Below, piece by piece: positions 1 through 13,200 of a DNA stretch of 50,550 nucleotides. Every line of letters starts with the position of its first letter. Position 1 is the first letter of the stretch. The DNA comes from Fragilaria crotonensis. Taxonomy: Eukaryota; Bacillariophyta; Fragilariophyceae; Fragilariales; Fragilariaceae. Location: positions 1-50,550 of the forward strand of contig JAKSYS010000463.1 in NCBI GenBank assembly GCA_022925895.1, given 5' to 3'. Under the pieces are notes generated by a model that did not search any database, was not told where the DNA came from, and was given only the letters and a program-made list of their open reading frames with translations. Position numbers and translations under genes: made by a program.

Positions 1-3000
1 ACGTGTTCTGTTTGGAATGTTTTCCGGTGGAAGGGTTGCCAGTCTTGTGGAGACGTCGCGTGTCGGCGGGATAGCGATCATGTACTGGGTTACTTGTCTT
101 TGTGTTTTCCATCTTTCAAGTGGGCTGCTCGCGCTGTTTTAACTCGTCGAAGCCATCGTCGTCGAACGGAGGGTCTGCTGTGTAGAAGTTTGGTTAACGT
201 GATGTTGCGGCAATAGTGTTGATCGGAGGTCTGAATGAGGTTGGATTCAGTGGTAGTGGCGAAGCTCTGCGGATTCCATCGAGTAGATCTCTTGGTCAGT
301 CTCATCTCGATGTTGATGTAAGACTTCATTTCGTCCAAGCCAGATTTCTCGTACCATAAGGGTAATCGCTTTGAGGTGTGTGTGCGACTTCGTCCTGCTG
401 ATAGATTCAGTTTCCCGGGGTGGGAGTGTCCATGGCTGCAAGCAGGAGCCACTTCTTGGATAAGTATCCGAGAAGTAGTTGGTGCCATCCGATGAGGTTC
501 TGTTCTTCGATTGCCGTTTGTAGGATGTCGTCGAGGCGGCTGGAGAGTTTGTCATTGTGAAAGTGGACGCGTTGCCCTGGGTGTGTTAAATATTGTTCAA
601 CGCAAGATGCAAAGGCTGGTCGACTGGGATGATCGTCTTTCAGGATGGTCGAAGCATGGCTGAGATGCTTTTGCCTCGAGCTGGGTTTTGGGAACAGTGC
701 AGAAAGTGATGGATGTTTTCCTCCTGAAGTAAGCATGTGGGACATAGTTTCAATTTCTCATCCTTTACGTCTGATCGTTGGTACTTTTGTCTCCCAGTGG
801 CAGTTGATTGTGGATGAATTTGACATGCGACGGTTGATGTTTTAGCGGAATTGCCTTAAAGTTCTTTCCAAATGCTGTCATGTCGATCATGTCCCAGACG
901 TGATCTGGCCATTTGTGACGAGATTGTGTGTATTCACGAAGATATCCCCCATTTACATGGTACCGTATGTGTTCGTCTAAATTGCCGAAAAACCGTGTGT
1001 TGAGGATCGATATGCTCATCTGCATTGTCGGGATATGATTCGTCTCTCGCCGTGGTTTCGCTTTTTTGTTTTGGTGACATTTTGTGGCCAGTTCGTCCAC
1101 GTCAACGTTCAAGCGGGCGTCGGGTGTCAGTTTGTCGTATGATATTTTTCCATCCTGGTGACTTTTGATCCACTTGGTGAGCATGGGGCGACGGAGTTCT
1201 CGGAAAAGTTCTGTTATGGTTGTCAGGTAGTCACTATTGTCCGGCTGTTTTGTTGGTGAGTAGTCTTTCCGGGTGACGAACGTTACTCTGTTAATGGCCA
1301 CCTCGCTATCCGCCAACCATCGAAACTTGCACCTATGTCGCAATCCCCAGTGTCTCGCCAGTACGGTTACCAATAGGAGTGGCGCCGTAAAGCCCCCTAG
1401 TTCGCTCCGAGTGGAGCTCCCAATTTCGATCGGTCCGTCGACTGGCCCATACCCTTGAAAGAGAACGTGGTGGTTTCTCGTTGTCAGCTTCCAGCCAAAA
1501 GTGCCTGCTTCTTCCCTGAGACTTCCATCGGAGGCGATGGTTAGTCGTTGCCTTGATCGAAAAGCTCTCCATACCTCAACATCGTTTGCTATTTGTTTGT
1601 ATTCGAATAGAGTCGACGATGCCAGAGTGGTAGGGAGTTAATATGACTTTGTATTGATGAGTGGTGGGTGCTTGTATCGTCTGGTGGAGGATCTTCTTGT
1701 CTGATTTTCCCAGGGGATCTTTCCATTTATTTGAATATCGCAGAAAGTTTTCTGAGATGTATCGTGTCAGAGTCGAATTTGTGGAGCTGTTGGTGGTTCC
1801 TGTCGTGGCCATGTTTTGATGCGGATCACTTGTGTCGGTCGCCGTTCTCCATTGAGGTGGTAGCAACATGCGGAGATTCCGTCTGGTTGCGACATGTCAG
1901 AGAGCGTGATAATCTGAAGGTACAAGCGGACCAGGTTGATATCGTGTTTTTGTTGGGTTGAGTACCGAGTCAGTGCATCCCTGTTCATAAGACATTTATC
2001 TTTAGGCCCCTGAGAAGTACCGTGAATGTGTCAGTGAGAGAAATTGTAAGGTTGTGTTGGAATATAAACTGGCGAATGGATGTGATCCATGTTGGGGTCA
2101 GGTAGGATATTTGGATCCCTGGATACTCAGGATGGGCTCCGACATGCCGGACTCGATTTGGGAGTATTTGACGTTGAGCAACATGAGTTTTCCCGCCTCT
2201 GTGTTTGAGTAGATCTCGTTTCTCATGTATTTCAGAGTTGAGATTCCTAACTCAGTTCGAAGGTCCAGCAGATCGAGTCCTCCGAGTTCCGCGGGGCCGT
2301 AACGTATTGCAGTTGGAAGTTTGGACGAGTAGCCGAGTTTTTGCAGCATCGCCGTTATCACCTGTGTCTGTACTGGGCCAAGTTCTTCTTCGTCGATGGC
2401 GAGGCATGGCAGAACGTAGCGCATCGCGGGGGAGTACATTGTTTTATGGAAGGTTTGGATGTCGCGTGGCGTTAACTTTGGGGAACGTAGTCTGATGGCG
2501 AATCCGTCGGCTTTTGTTTTGAGAACTCGGAGTTGATCAGAGAAGTTTCCATCTGGAGCAAGGTATACTCCGAGTATTCTGCTGGCGTCACTAGTTTCCA
2601 TCCTCCGGATGGTGGAAGGTTCTGTCGTTTGTCCTTGAGTTGCCATCATCAGAGTGGGGTCGTCGTGGTGAATCATTCGTAGCTGTGGTCTTCCTTTCTT
2701 CCAATCCCAGTACATCGTGTACCAGGAACATTTTGAGAGATTGAGTGCGCCGCCGGAGTAGAACAGTATCTTCTCCCAGGTCTGTGCGATATGGTTCAAT
2801 TTGGCTATCATTGTCTCGAGTAATCATTCCTGGGTCAGTAAACCCAAGGGAGGTGTCATCGACAAACGCGTCGATGAGCCGATCGTGTCGTTCTGGTGAG
2901 TTCGGGGACTGGAAGCTCATACGTTCTGGTATAATTCTATCGAGGGTGTTCATCAGGACAACAACGAGTGAGCCACACTGATGGAGATGCGCCGCTTCCT

Positions 3001-5755
3001 TGTCCTGTGCCAAATAGAGGTTCAAAGGTTGTACCGTGGTAGTTGCTTGCGGAGACGCCGTGCACAGTTTTGATTGTGTACTTCATGAGTTTCAGACAGT
3101 CGGCATGTGTTTGTACTGCTGTTTCTGGCATACCGCACCTGCGGGCGCGAGCATTCAAGGGCAACGATGATCCTATCGTAGCACGCGCTTGCGTCGTTAT
3201 CGAATCTGGCTAGGTTGTGTTTGAGAACTCGACAGAGATCGGTGGTTAGTTGCGTCAACATGATCGGGTCGGTTGCCTTCCGTTGTGGTATGGATCCGTG
3301 TTGCCCGTCATTGAGGAGTTTCATAGATACCGCTCGTTTTACGAGGCGCGATCCCCAAATTAGCTTTAGGAAGAAGTTGAAATCTGCCTCGAAGAGGTGG
3401 ATGATGCGTAGGCGTGTGATTTTTGGTTGCCCTGGGTCCTTCTCGATTAGGATGTTGACTGCGTTGCACCATCGTCTTAGTGTCAGACCACCGTTGACGG
3501 TGATGTGCATGAACTGAGTAAAGCACTTGAGCAGGATCGGGTCGCGGATTAGGGCTTTGTAGTGTCCGAGTGTCGCCCAGACGGTGAGGTAGATGTCGTC
3601 TCTTTCCACTTCTTAAAACCGTAGCTTACGTCATCTTCATTTATGTTTATCGATATCGCCTTATTTTCCTTCACAACATCCGGTAGTGCGAAGGAGGTCA
3701 AAAATTCGCGTAGTATGTCGTCTTGTCCGTGCCAGTGTGGTGGTATTGTTCCATACAGAAGTGCCGCCGAGTCTTTCGAGAGGCTGTTGAAGGATAACCC
3801 GCTGTGAATGATTCCATGTCCGCATGGAGATGCTGCAGCTGCCCGAAAAAATTCCGATTATATCGAAGAAGGTTACTTTCTATGGTATCTTTGTCGAGTA
3901 TTGTGTCCCATATGATATCCTCTGGATCCGTTGACGAAAGGAAGTGCTGAAAGTTTTGTGGATATTCTGTGCTGTGTTTGTGTCTTGGAAGCATGAGTTT
4001 ATCAAGGCCGCTGTTCAGATTTGGTTTGACGACCTGTCGGATGTTGCTGTACATGGTTCTGCACTGTTCTGACCGGATTGTGTTTCTGACTATTCCCGCC
4101 TTGTGTTTCGATTGCTTCATGGTTTCGGAGTTGGTGTCTGTCTCGTATTTGGCGAGGAGGTCAATGTAGCTGCTAAATCGAATGTCGATCGAGTTCTTCT
4201 GGCATTTCCTTAAGTGTGTTGCGGCACTGTTGAGGTTCGTTGTTACTTGGTCCAGAGTGAGTGCGACTGATCGGAGAGGCAGTACGAACTTCGTGTTGGA
4301 TTGTTGAGCCAATTGTTCGATACGGTCGAAGGTGGTGGCGTAGTCCTCGTCGTGTTTCTCTTCTCTATATCTCAGTCTCCAGTATCGGTATAAAAGACCG
4401 GCGTCGCGGAGTATCGGAGACCATGCGTATGGTTTCCTGGGCTTTGTTATGATGCGTTCCGCGTTTGCCATTGCTCGCCCTTGGTCTTGATCCCATTGTT
4501 CAAGTTTCTTTTTAAGCTTGGATCTGGATAATGTGGTGTGCGTACTGAAGAGTTGCTGCATTCGTTCCACCATCTTATGTTCCTTGTAATACTGTTTCAT
4601 TGCCGCATGATATGCTTCCACCAGTTCTGGGTTTCCGGACTTAAGTGATCGCGATCGTGGAGATTCGATATTCTGCTTTGTCAGGGTTGGCCCAGTATCG
4701 TGTTGGGATCTATGTCTACAAACAGGCCCCTGTGATCGGATTGTGGACCGTCCAGATATGACAAGGAACCGGAGCGCGTCATCGCCTGTAGGAATTGAGA
4801 GCATCCGAACATATGGTCTATCCTCCGTGCCTCTGAGCCGATATAGGTTGAAGGGGCTGGATGTTTCTCGTGAAGGTCGTGGAGGTCGCAATTTCGTTGC
4901 AGGCGTTGAAGATCAAGATCGCCTGTTATCTGGGCGTTTGAGTCGAGCATAAGGATGATGGAATGTCCTGATTGTTGGAGATGTGTGATCGCCGAGATAA
5001 GGTCCGTGATCATGATCTTTCGTGGTCGGGAGCCGTGAGGTTTTGAGATCGCCTGAGATGTTCGTACTCTCGATTGAAAGCGCTCCCCACTGGTGAGGTG
5101 CTAATCGAGCCTGTGCAAACTCTGTATGCTGTTATGATGGAGAGGAATGTATTTGCTTTTCCCGCAATGTGTGGCCACACCATCTGCCGAGACCGGTAGG
5201 GTCTAGTATGTGTTCTCCGTGCGACATGGGCACCAGAGTTCTGGTGGACATTGTGATTGATCCACCCGATTGGAATGTTTCCTTCTCGGGCACCGCATCG
5301 ATAGCCTCTGTGGGAAAGCCGAATGAGACTTTTGCCGTTCCAAAGTGTTTGCCTGCTCTGGAGGAAAACAGCGTTCTGAGATGATGATGTTGCCATGCAG
5401 TGTTTGTTTCAGCCATACCAATTATATCGGCACCGATAGCCTGTGTGCTTGTCATATAGTAGTCGTAGTCCTCTCCTGTGAAGCTGTATGTAAGTCCCTT
5501 AACATTTTGAAAGAAGATCCGTATATCTTTGTCGTCTTTTTCGAGGTGTGAATCGCCGTAGGAGCTGTGTACGTCGATGGTGTCAGTTTTCCGATTGTGG
5601 TTGCGACCCGGTCTTAGATTGGGTATGGTGTCAGTATTAGTTGTAGTACGATTGATATGAACATTTGTTTGATTGCTGAGATTTTGTGTTATAGTTACTT
5701 CTTGTGTTTCCGTCGTCGGCCTCATGTCCGCGAAGGGTGTCATGTTATCGGTCAT
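1..5755 (-). pseudogene. LINE ORF2: endonuclease - reverse transcriptase - RNase H (frameshifted, 3' partial)
   Basis: ORF2 carries out nicking and target-primed reverse transcription. Domains in order along the minus strand: exonuclease/endonuclease/phosphatase fold at about 5600-4690, with RIFFQNVKGL, AETNTAW, LMLDSNAQ, RIDHMFGC and the SDHRG end motif; a linker of about 400 residues rich in charged helices; reverse transcriptase at about 3610-2100 with DNDASACYDR (first Asp), GTGQGSGASP and the FVDD catalytic box; RNase H at about 1535-1080 with ASDGS, WIKSHQDG and DVDELA; then CPTC...HHFLHC near 750-700. The start ATG shares one base with the ORF1 stop (TAATG), suggesting termination-reinitiation. 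As given, the frame breaks many times (for example near 5160, 5010, 4880, 3690, 3600, 3165, 3150, 2985, 2815, 770), almost all as small base losses. No final stop is reached by position 1 in the best-fitting frame. Confidence 0.85.
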
Positions 5756-6805
5756 TATGTCTCCCCTTCGTCAGGTGTGCTATTTTCTTTGTATTGTGCA
5801 CTTGGATCCTGATCGGGTTTGGGATTGTGGTTCTTTGTGATAGAGTCGAGGTTTCGGTTTTGTCGCCTCCTTTTCCCTTTCTGTTTTCTTGGCGAGGTGC
5901 CATGTTTTGTTGTGTCCAAAGATTGTACCGACATGTTGTCGGATTGATCGCTTGATGCAGTGGAATCGTCTTCGTCAGCATCTGTTGAGCCGGAGGAGCC
6001 TGCCAGAGATGTCATCATCTTAGTTAAATGAGCAAACGTTTGTCGAAATTCGGCAGCCTGTGCAGATGCTTCCTGTCTCATGCCCAGAATGTTTTCATTT
6101 GTTTCTTTCCGGAGTTCCAGAACATTCTGTGATGTATCTTTACAGAAGGTCATCGTAGTGATCACTCGTTCTTCTAGATCGTCAAAACGTGTGTTCACGG
6201 CGAGGAAAGCCGCCTGATGTGCTCGGATGTCAATGTTCTGTTGTCGAATAACGCTTTCCAATTCGTGGAAACGTTGTTGAGTCGCCAGCGACTTAGTCAT
6301 GAGTGAGTTTGTGGTGCTTGTGTCCGTCATGGATTGTTGAGTGGTGCTTTCTAACCGTTGCTGTGTATCCTTCTTTGTTTGGAATCGAGGGGTCAAATCT
6401 GGAAACTCTCTTTGTGCAGTGTCCGAATATCGTTTGGTCTGGGATTCCATGCTTGGTGGTCGATATGTTGGTGTCGGTGATGTGTTGTTTGGAGGTTGCC
6501 GGATGGATGGAGGTGCGTTTTCCCACGTGGTAGTTGTGCTGAGGCCCTTGATTAGATTGAGATTGTGGTTTGCTGCCGCTGTCGGTACGTAAATCTCCGC
6601 TGGGTGGGCTTGAGCGATTCTTTCCGCAAAGTGGTTTTCTCGTAGGCTGAACGGAGAGATGCTTTCTTTGTAGATTGCGAGAGCTTGTCTTGCGCGATTC
6701 AGGTTTTCTACCGGCACCAGGAGGTGAGCCCTTTGATTGTCCCCACCGTTCTCGGCATCGCACCTTAGACTGTTGCCCTCCTCGTCGAGCAGTGTTTTGG
6801 CCCAG
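5755..6805 (-). pseudogene. LINE ORF1, 3' part (coiled-coil region)
   Basis: This is the C-terminal part of ORF1, open from the insertion junction at 6805 to the TAA at 5755. It begins with WAKTLLDEEGNSLRC and continues through an AHPAEIYVPTAA segment, a Gln/Thr/Ser/Pro-rich stretch, then a long region of heptad-like hydrophobic spacing (about 6330-6010) typical of a coiled coil, and ends in a Lys/Arg-rich tail (KGKRRRQNRN) suited to nucleic-acid binding. In LINEs, ORF1 proteins trimerise through a coiled coil and coat the element RNA. No zinc knuckle is visible. This block is uninterrupted, unlike the 5' part. Read alone it would look like a separate gene; it is the continuation of 18941-20458. 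Confidence 0.75.
6804..6805. repeat. Target-site duplication, left copy (AG)
   Basis: AG directly before GCATCTAA. It matches the AG after the right end, and collapsing the two copies restores ORF1 of the LINE. With the preceding C it could be read as a 3-bp CAG duplication. Confidence 0.6.
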
Positions 6806-6813
6806 GCATCTAA
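6806..6813 (+). repeat. Terminal inverted repeat, left (GCATCTAA)
   Basis: First 8 bases of the inserted element; the exact reverse complement of 18931-18938. Such short ends are seen in some DNA transposon families, with further binding sites in the subterminal DNA. Confidence 0.6.
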
Positions 6814-7331
6814 GGACCCAAAATTGAATTAATGCAGTATTTATGAATATTTGAACTCGTACAACGCATTAAAAATTCATATTTGGTTGCTCAAAGTACA
6901 TAACAGACACTACGTATTCCTACTATAAAAATAATTCATATACCTGAACTAAAAAAACGCGTATGTAAAAGTAAATAAACAGTAGTTGTCTTCTGTGACT
7001 TTCAACAAACTTACTTTTCTGTACATAATTAAGTCTACGAATACATATAGACATTTTTGTAGGTTTTTTTAATGCCAGTACGGATAAACGAGGTTAAACT
7101 TTCTTACATAGGTGCGCGCTCAGACAAGTCTTTCCTGTTTATTAGTGTGCATAACCAGTTTCCAATAATTATCCGTGTTTGTGTGTTTGCTTGGTTGGCT
7201 ACTGCCTACCAATCTGAGTGGTATTTGGTTGAAGCCAGCTGTTGGTTGTGCCACATGGATTCTTTAGCAAGCACGCACGTACATTCTTGTTTGCATCCAA
7301 CCAAGACTACATATTCCACACAATACAAGTC
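6814..7331. other. Left subterminal non-coding DNA of the transposon
   Basis: AT-rich sequence with no supported gene. It presumably holds subterminal transposase sites and the promoter of the transposase gene. Short GTAC/TACGTA-type words occur here and again in the right subterminal region, but no long repeat is visible. Confidence 0.4.
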
Positions 7332-10220
7332 ATGTCAAAATCAAACAACAGCCACATGATGTTGTCTCTGTTTGTATGCTACAACCCACATTGCATGAGC
7401 CGTCGCAACTCATTTGCTACTGAAAAGGCGTTTACAATGCATTTTCAGCGGTCTCCGCTGTGTTTGGAGTTTGTTCGGCGCGAACAGACCCACCCGCCGA
7501 CCGCCCCAATTGTTCAACATTGTGCCAATGCAACTTTTGACGACACTGTCTTTACCACTACAAAACGGCCTCGACAATTGCGTTGCGAAATTGTGAACGA
7601 TATCTCGCGTTTGGCGCCTCCTTCGTTGCCATTTGCGGCACTGCCCAATCTGACCTCGGAAATCGAGGAAGAAACAATACTTGACGACATGCAGCATGAT
7701 ATTCAAATTCTTGTGGACGATACAATTGAAGAAACATCATGTCCTATGCAACATGATACGATTGCTTCGTCGCAATCATTCATGTTTTCTACAGATCAAA
7801 AATGGACCATTTCTTTGTTAAAGATATTGGATGACATCAATGCACCTGATTACGCATTTGAATCGGTCTTAAAATGGGCGCGCAACGCCCAAACTGATGG
7901 GTACTCATTTTATCCTGATGGTGGGCAATCGCGCATGAAAAATGTTGATGTATTGTTCAAGTCAGTAACAAATGCACAGAAACTGTTGCCTTCTGTGTTG
8001 CCTGTCAATGTTCCACATGGTCCTCCGTGCGAAGTCATCGCTTATGAATTTGCCCCTCAGCTACTCAATTTGTTACAAAATCCATCCATTATGACCGCTG
8101 AAAATCTCTTGATTGATTTGTGCAACCCATTAAAACCATATCAAAGCCCAGATGGAAGGCTTGGTGATGCAATATCTGGGAGTGTTTATCGCAATGCATA
8201 CGACCGCATGATCACCGATCCAACACGACAACTATTTGTTCCAATTATTCAATGGATTGACCGCACTCATGTTACTGGCAATGCACGATTTTCATTGAAG
8301 CCTTACATGTTTTCACCTGCCATTTTTAAAGAAGAGTTTCGTCGGACAATACAAGCATGGGGATATCATGGGTTTCTTCCAAAACCAAAACTATCATCCG
8401 CACAAAATCAAACAAACATGAAACAAGGTGATAACATTCGCAATTACCATGCCCAGTTACATGCAGTGTTGCGATCAATGTGTATTGCAGGTCCCCACTT
8501 GACAAACGTGTTATTACCCATTGGTCCTTATGGTAAGATGCAAGTGGACGTAATAACTTGTATCCTTTTTGTTATTCAGGATATGCAAGAAGGTGATATG
8601 TTGTGTGGTCGCTTTGGGTCGCACGGCAAAGGAATTCAACGCCATTGTCGTGCTTGTGATGTAAATTACGAGCAGCTTGACAATCCATACGTTCAATGTG
8701 TTTTTTTGAATGCTTCTGAAGTTTCGGAAATAGCACACAATGGCGATGTGGACATTCGCAAACGGTGGTCACAACATGAGTTGAATAATGTCTTTGATTA
8801 TGTCCCAATGGCAGACCCATTGCGTGGAATTTATGGATCAACTCCCGTGGAGACTATGCATGCTTTTCGAAAGGCATGATTGAAATGGTTACCTTTTGGT
8901 TCTTGAGAACGTTCCACCAAGCAAATTGGCTGCGCTAGATGCTCTGGCAATACGCTTTCACCGAACGCATCGTCAAACAATTCGCAGCACATTTCCTGCA
9001 ACCGATTTTAGCCAAGGCATCACCAATTTAACCAAAATATCAGCATCGGAACGACTGGGCTTGGTATTTCTGTTTGTTATTCTTGCGCAATACGATGAAG
9101 GCTGGCAGATTTTGCAATCGACATTCGACGCACAACACTCTAAAGCAGTGCTTACAACTGATGATGCTGTCGTCACTTTGCCAAAACCATCAGTTGACCT
9201 TCCGGCTGTCCTTGCCGTATTTGAGGCTCTGTTATGTTTTGATCAATGGCTGAATCAAGCTACGTATTGGACCAAACAGCACCATGCAGAATCCATCTTT
9301 GTTGTTCAGAAAGCAATACAAACATTGTTGCAAATGTGTGTTGATGACATACCACTGGCTAACGGCAAGTCATGGAAATTTCAAAATTTCATGAATTGTT
9401 GCACCTACTTGACAATATTGAACGGTTTGGTGCGCCTATAAATTATTGCGCGCAGCGTCCCGAATCATTGTTGATTCCAGTTGCCAAAAAACCCGGACGA
9501 CGAGCTCAAAAGCGTCATAATGGTTCTGCTTACGAATTACAATCCGCTCAACGATTGTCATATTCGCTTATGATAAATGCAGTTTATACACGGATTTGGG
9601 ATACATCTGCCAACCATGTCAGATCAAACGTTTCACATGTAAAAACTCCTTGCATTAATATTGTGCCGGAAACGAGTACTGGTAACGCAACATTTGCAAC
9701 ATTGACTTGTGATTTCAAAACCGGATATCAGTTGTGTTGGCATACACAAACAAAAGTTTCCTTGATGCACATCCCCGACAATGTTTTACAATTTGTTTCA
9801 CACCAATTTGGTTCTAACGTTCGTATGTGCACTGAATTGCGGCACGGATCATTCACATATCGTTGCCATCCATCATTTCAATCTGGTGGTTCTGTCTACG
9901 ATTGGATGAATGTCAGATCAACAAACAAAAAAAATAATGTTGTCTCAAGTTTGCCGTGCCGATTGGCCATTGTTGTGATTACCAAAAATCCTCAACCTTT
10001 CCGATTGGTGGTTCAATTTGGAAAAGCACCAACCGGCATTAAATCGGTATTGCTTACAGAATGGGAGATGTCTAAAGACTTAAGTGTCATCGAACCAAAG
10101 GACATTGAAGGTCCATGCTTTGTTATATCAATCAAAGATGATGGTTCGAAAATCCTTCAAACTTTGCCACGCCATTTGTGGGCACTCGAATTTACTGAAC
10201 CAGTTGAGTCAGCCAACTAA
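7332..10220 (+). CDS. Plavaka/KDZ-like transposase (three frame breaks)
   Basis: The protein of roughly 960 residues would catalyse movement of the 12.1-kb element. I chose the ATG at 7332 (MSKSNNSHMM); the same frame is open earlier only without an ATG. A C2HC zinc finger opens the protein (CYNPHC ... HFQRSPLC). The core has QWIDRTHVTG with a candidate catalytic Asp near 8258, MQVDVITCILF near 8547, then RHCRACD and GIYGSTPVETMHAF, an order typical of Plavaka/KDZ transposases, which are related to CACTA. The C-terminal part holds KFHELLHLLDNIERFG and ends at 10220. The frame breaks near 8865 and 8890 and again near 9375, each a one-base loss; the three open pieces are 7332-8879, 8896-9441 and 9372-10220. 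Family assignment rests on motif order from memory; a CACTA relative is the main alternative. Confidence 0.75.
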
Positions 10221-10281
10221 TAATGTTTCAAGTGAGCATAAAAATGTAGTTATATGTAAAGAGTTAACCTTGCCACTCTAG

Positions 10282-13200
10282 TCAAGCTTGCAAAGTCATT
10301 CTTGCAAGTTTCTGTTTTCGTTGTCCTTCATAACAAAAAATATACCCGCGCCGAAACCCAACAAATGTACTTTTCACCAATGGAGTAGAGGTGCAATAAT
10401 TTAATGCCTCGTCACACAATGGAAGGGCAACTGTTTCGTTTGCATCATATACATAACCTCCATGTATGCATACAGCATGACAACAGCTTCCGTCGGATGC
10501 ACTCAAGACACCAAGCAAGAGGTGACGTGCATCCAAACCAGCTTTCAATCGAAACGGTGAGGCAGGCGACGAATAACAATCCAAGAAGGAAGAACGGATC
10601 GTGCATGATTCACAACATTCTCCAAAGCATCGACGACAGCACCTCTCAATATTTCTTCACCAAAAGTATCAATGATAGATGCTTCTTTGTGAAAGCCAAT
10701 GGAAAATAGAGCGGATGCAAGAGACTTTGACACACACAAATCTTTGCCATCAGTCTGATTAAAATGGACCACAGGCGCACCAGAACGTTGCAAGTTTGGA
10801 TGATGGTGAAGATGTGATGGCTTATAATCGCCAACAGGTACATCCACAAATCCACGAAAATTGCCCGACAACTTCAATTCCTTAACAAATGCTTCGCCAA
10901 ATGCCATACCCACAAATTCTTCTTCCAAATTGGTCTCCTTATTGTTTTCCATTCGTCCGACCCATTTACAATTTGATGAGACAGGCTTGCGAATGATACT
11001 TTTTTGCCACTTTGCCTCCTCTTTTTCCAAGCGCTTTTTTTCTGCTGCCTCTGTTGGGTTCTTAGCAATCTTTGACGGCGTGGGAGGAGGATATTGCATT
11101 GGAGGATTGCGTCGTCTTGGAATGGCCTGATCCATCAGAGATGCTTTCCCAATCGTGCTTGTCTGAAGCTCATCAAAGCCAAGTTTCTTCCGCCGTTTGG
11201 CATTCGTCACATCTTTTTCATTAATGACTTTTGCCATTGCTTCATAATCGAGAACATGACGAACTTTAGGAGGGACATATCGGACCCGGACGACTTTATG
11301 CTTTGCAATCCTCACTTCCACATCTCGTGGAACGTCAGTCCACTTGTCTGTTTGATGCATGTTAATGATGTGCTGAATGTCGATTTCAGCATATTCACTT
11401 CTGACCCACTCCTCTTCAACCTTGAGTTCTTCTTCAGCAACTACCATTTTGTTAGGATGGGACTCGTCTGGTTCTTGGTACACCAAACGAGCATAAAAGC
11501 TGTTGTTAGCCTTTTCAAATCGAAGACCCTTAACCATCGTTAGACGGGTAAACATGAATTCATTTGTCAACTCCTTCGTGAACTGAGCCCGTTCTTCTTT
11601 GATACCTTTAATCAATTCACGAATCCATTCCCTCTTAGATTCAGAGCAATCCTTGGCTTTCATTTTCTTTGCCCAGTGCTCAATTGTCTTCTGGTGATCC
11701 TTTTCACTCGACCATTTCCATTTTTGAAGCTTTCCGCAATAAAGGTAGCCAGTTGCGTTTTGAAAGCTTTGTCAATGGCGATGACTGTATCATCAGTGGC
11801 CGACGTGGCGTGGTACTTACGATAAAAAGCCTCAATAGTACCTGTGGATTGAGTGGAAACCTTATGCATCTTTGCCTCTTTCGAAAGCACAGTGTAATCA
11901 GCATTGTCATCATCCTTGTCAACTTTGAGGTTGCCTTTGGGTTCTTCATCGTTCTTGTCTTCAAAGAAAACATCATCAAGTTGTAATCTTTTCAACAAAT
12001 CACCACCTTTGCGCTTTTTGGTGGGTGTGTGAACGTGGAGCACGACAGGTGTGAGGAGTGAAAGATCTTCAATCCTTTCAATTGTGACCTTTTGCTCTTC
12101 ATCTTCATCTTCATTGGCACCTTCCGTCTTTGTGGGAGTATCTTTTAGTTCCTCACTTTTGTCAGCCAATGCATCCTCGGAAGCATTTATCTTCACAGGT
12201 GTGTCTTCAAGTGCATTTTGCATAATGACATCAGCATCAGTCACATTCGTCGAAGCAGGTTTCCTATCCGGCGAAGATAAATCGATTGTTGCCTTTGACT
12301 TCGGAATCATAGACACAGAATCTTTCTTCCCTGAGGAAGATAAATCAAAAGTGGCATTGTTATCCGGACTCTGCGTGATATCGATTGCAGCAGAAGCGGT
12401 TGAACGAGGATTGGATTGAGGTTTGCGTTCCTTTCTAGCATCGTCTTCAAGTTCCTTAACAAGTTTGCGAAGTTTACCTTTTGGCATTGCCTGACGCTTC
12501 TTCATGCTGTCAAAATCTGGCCAACTGAGGGTAGACCTCAAGGTGTCAGTGTATAATGGATTGACCAAATTGTCTTTGTTGACTCGTTTTGGTAGCACGT
12601 CAAAATGCAACGCAGCCATGCGGTCAAACACAACAAACCATTCTAAGCGGAGCATGGTTAGGTAATCCGCAAATATCAAGTCATCTTTCTTCGTTGGGAG
12701 TGCTTCAAAGAATCGCCTATCAAAATAGGCAAAACACTCTTTTGTCTCATCATCTTCATGAAGTTCCCACTTGGTTTGACGCCCGAACTGTTCGTTGAAA
12801 GACATTTGCTCCACTTTCTCACTGCAAATGTTTCTCAATATGATACCGATGGCAGCAACAATGCCTAAGCCACAATTACACCCGTCCACTTGTTTTGGTA
12901 ACATATTTTCTTCTGCAATGCGCAAAGCAGGAAAAGATTTTGTTCCAAGCATATTGCCTTCAAACTTCTTCCCGAATGGGGAAAGCCACTTCATTGGAGC
13001 ATCTGATGCGGGCATGCTTTCTTCGTGAATTTCGTTGCTGTAACACAAATTCAAAAACCATATGATACCGGTATCAATGGCCACCTGGCGCGTACCGAGA
13101 GGGTCAATGCTGCAATAACGGAAAAAGCACGGTCGCAGGGAGTTGTTGGTGTTCTCAATGTCCTCCACATTCTCACAAATGCTTCCAGGATTGAAGACAA

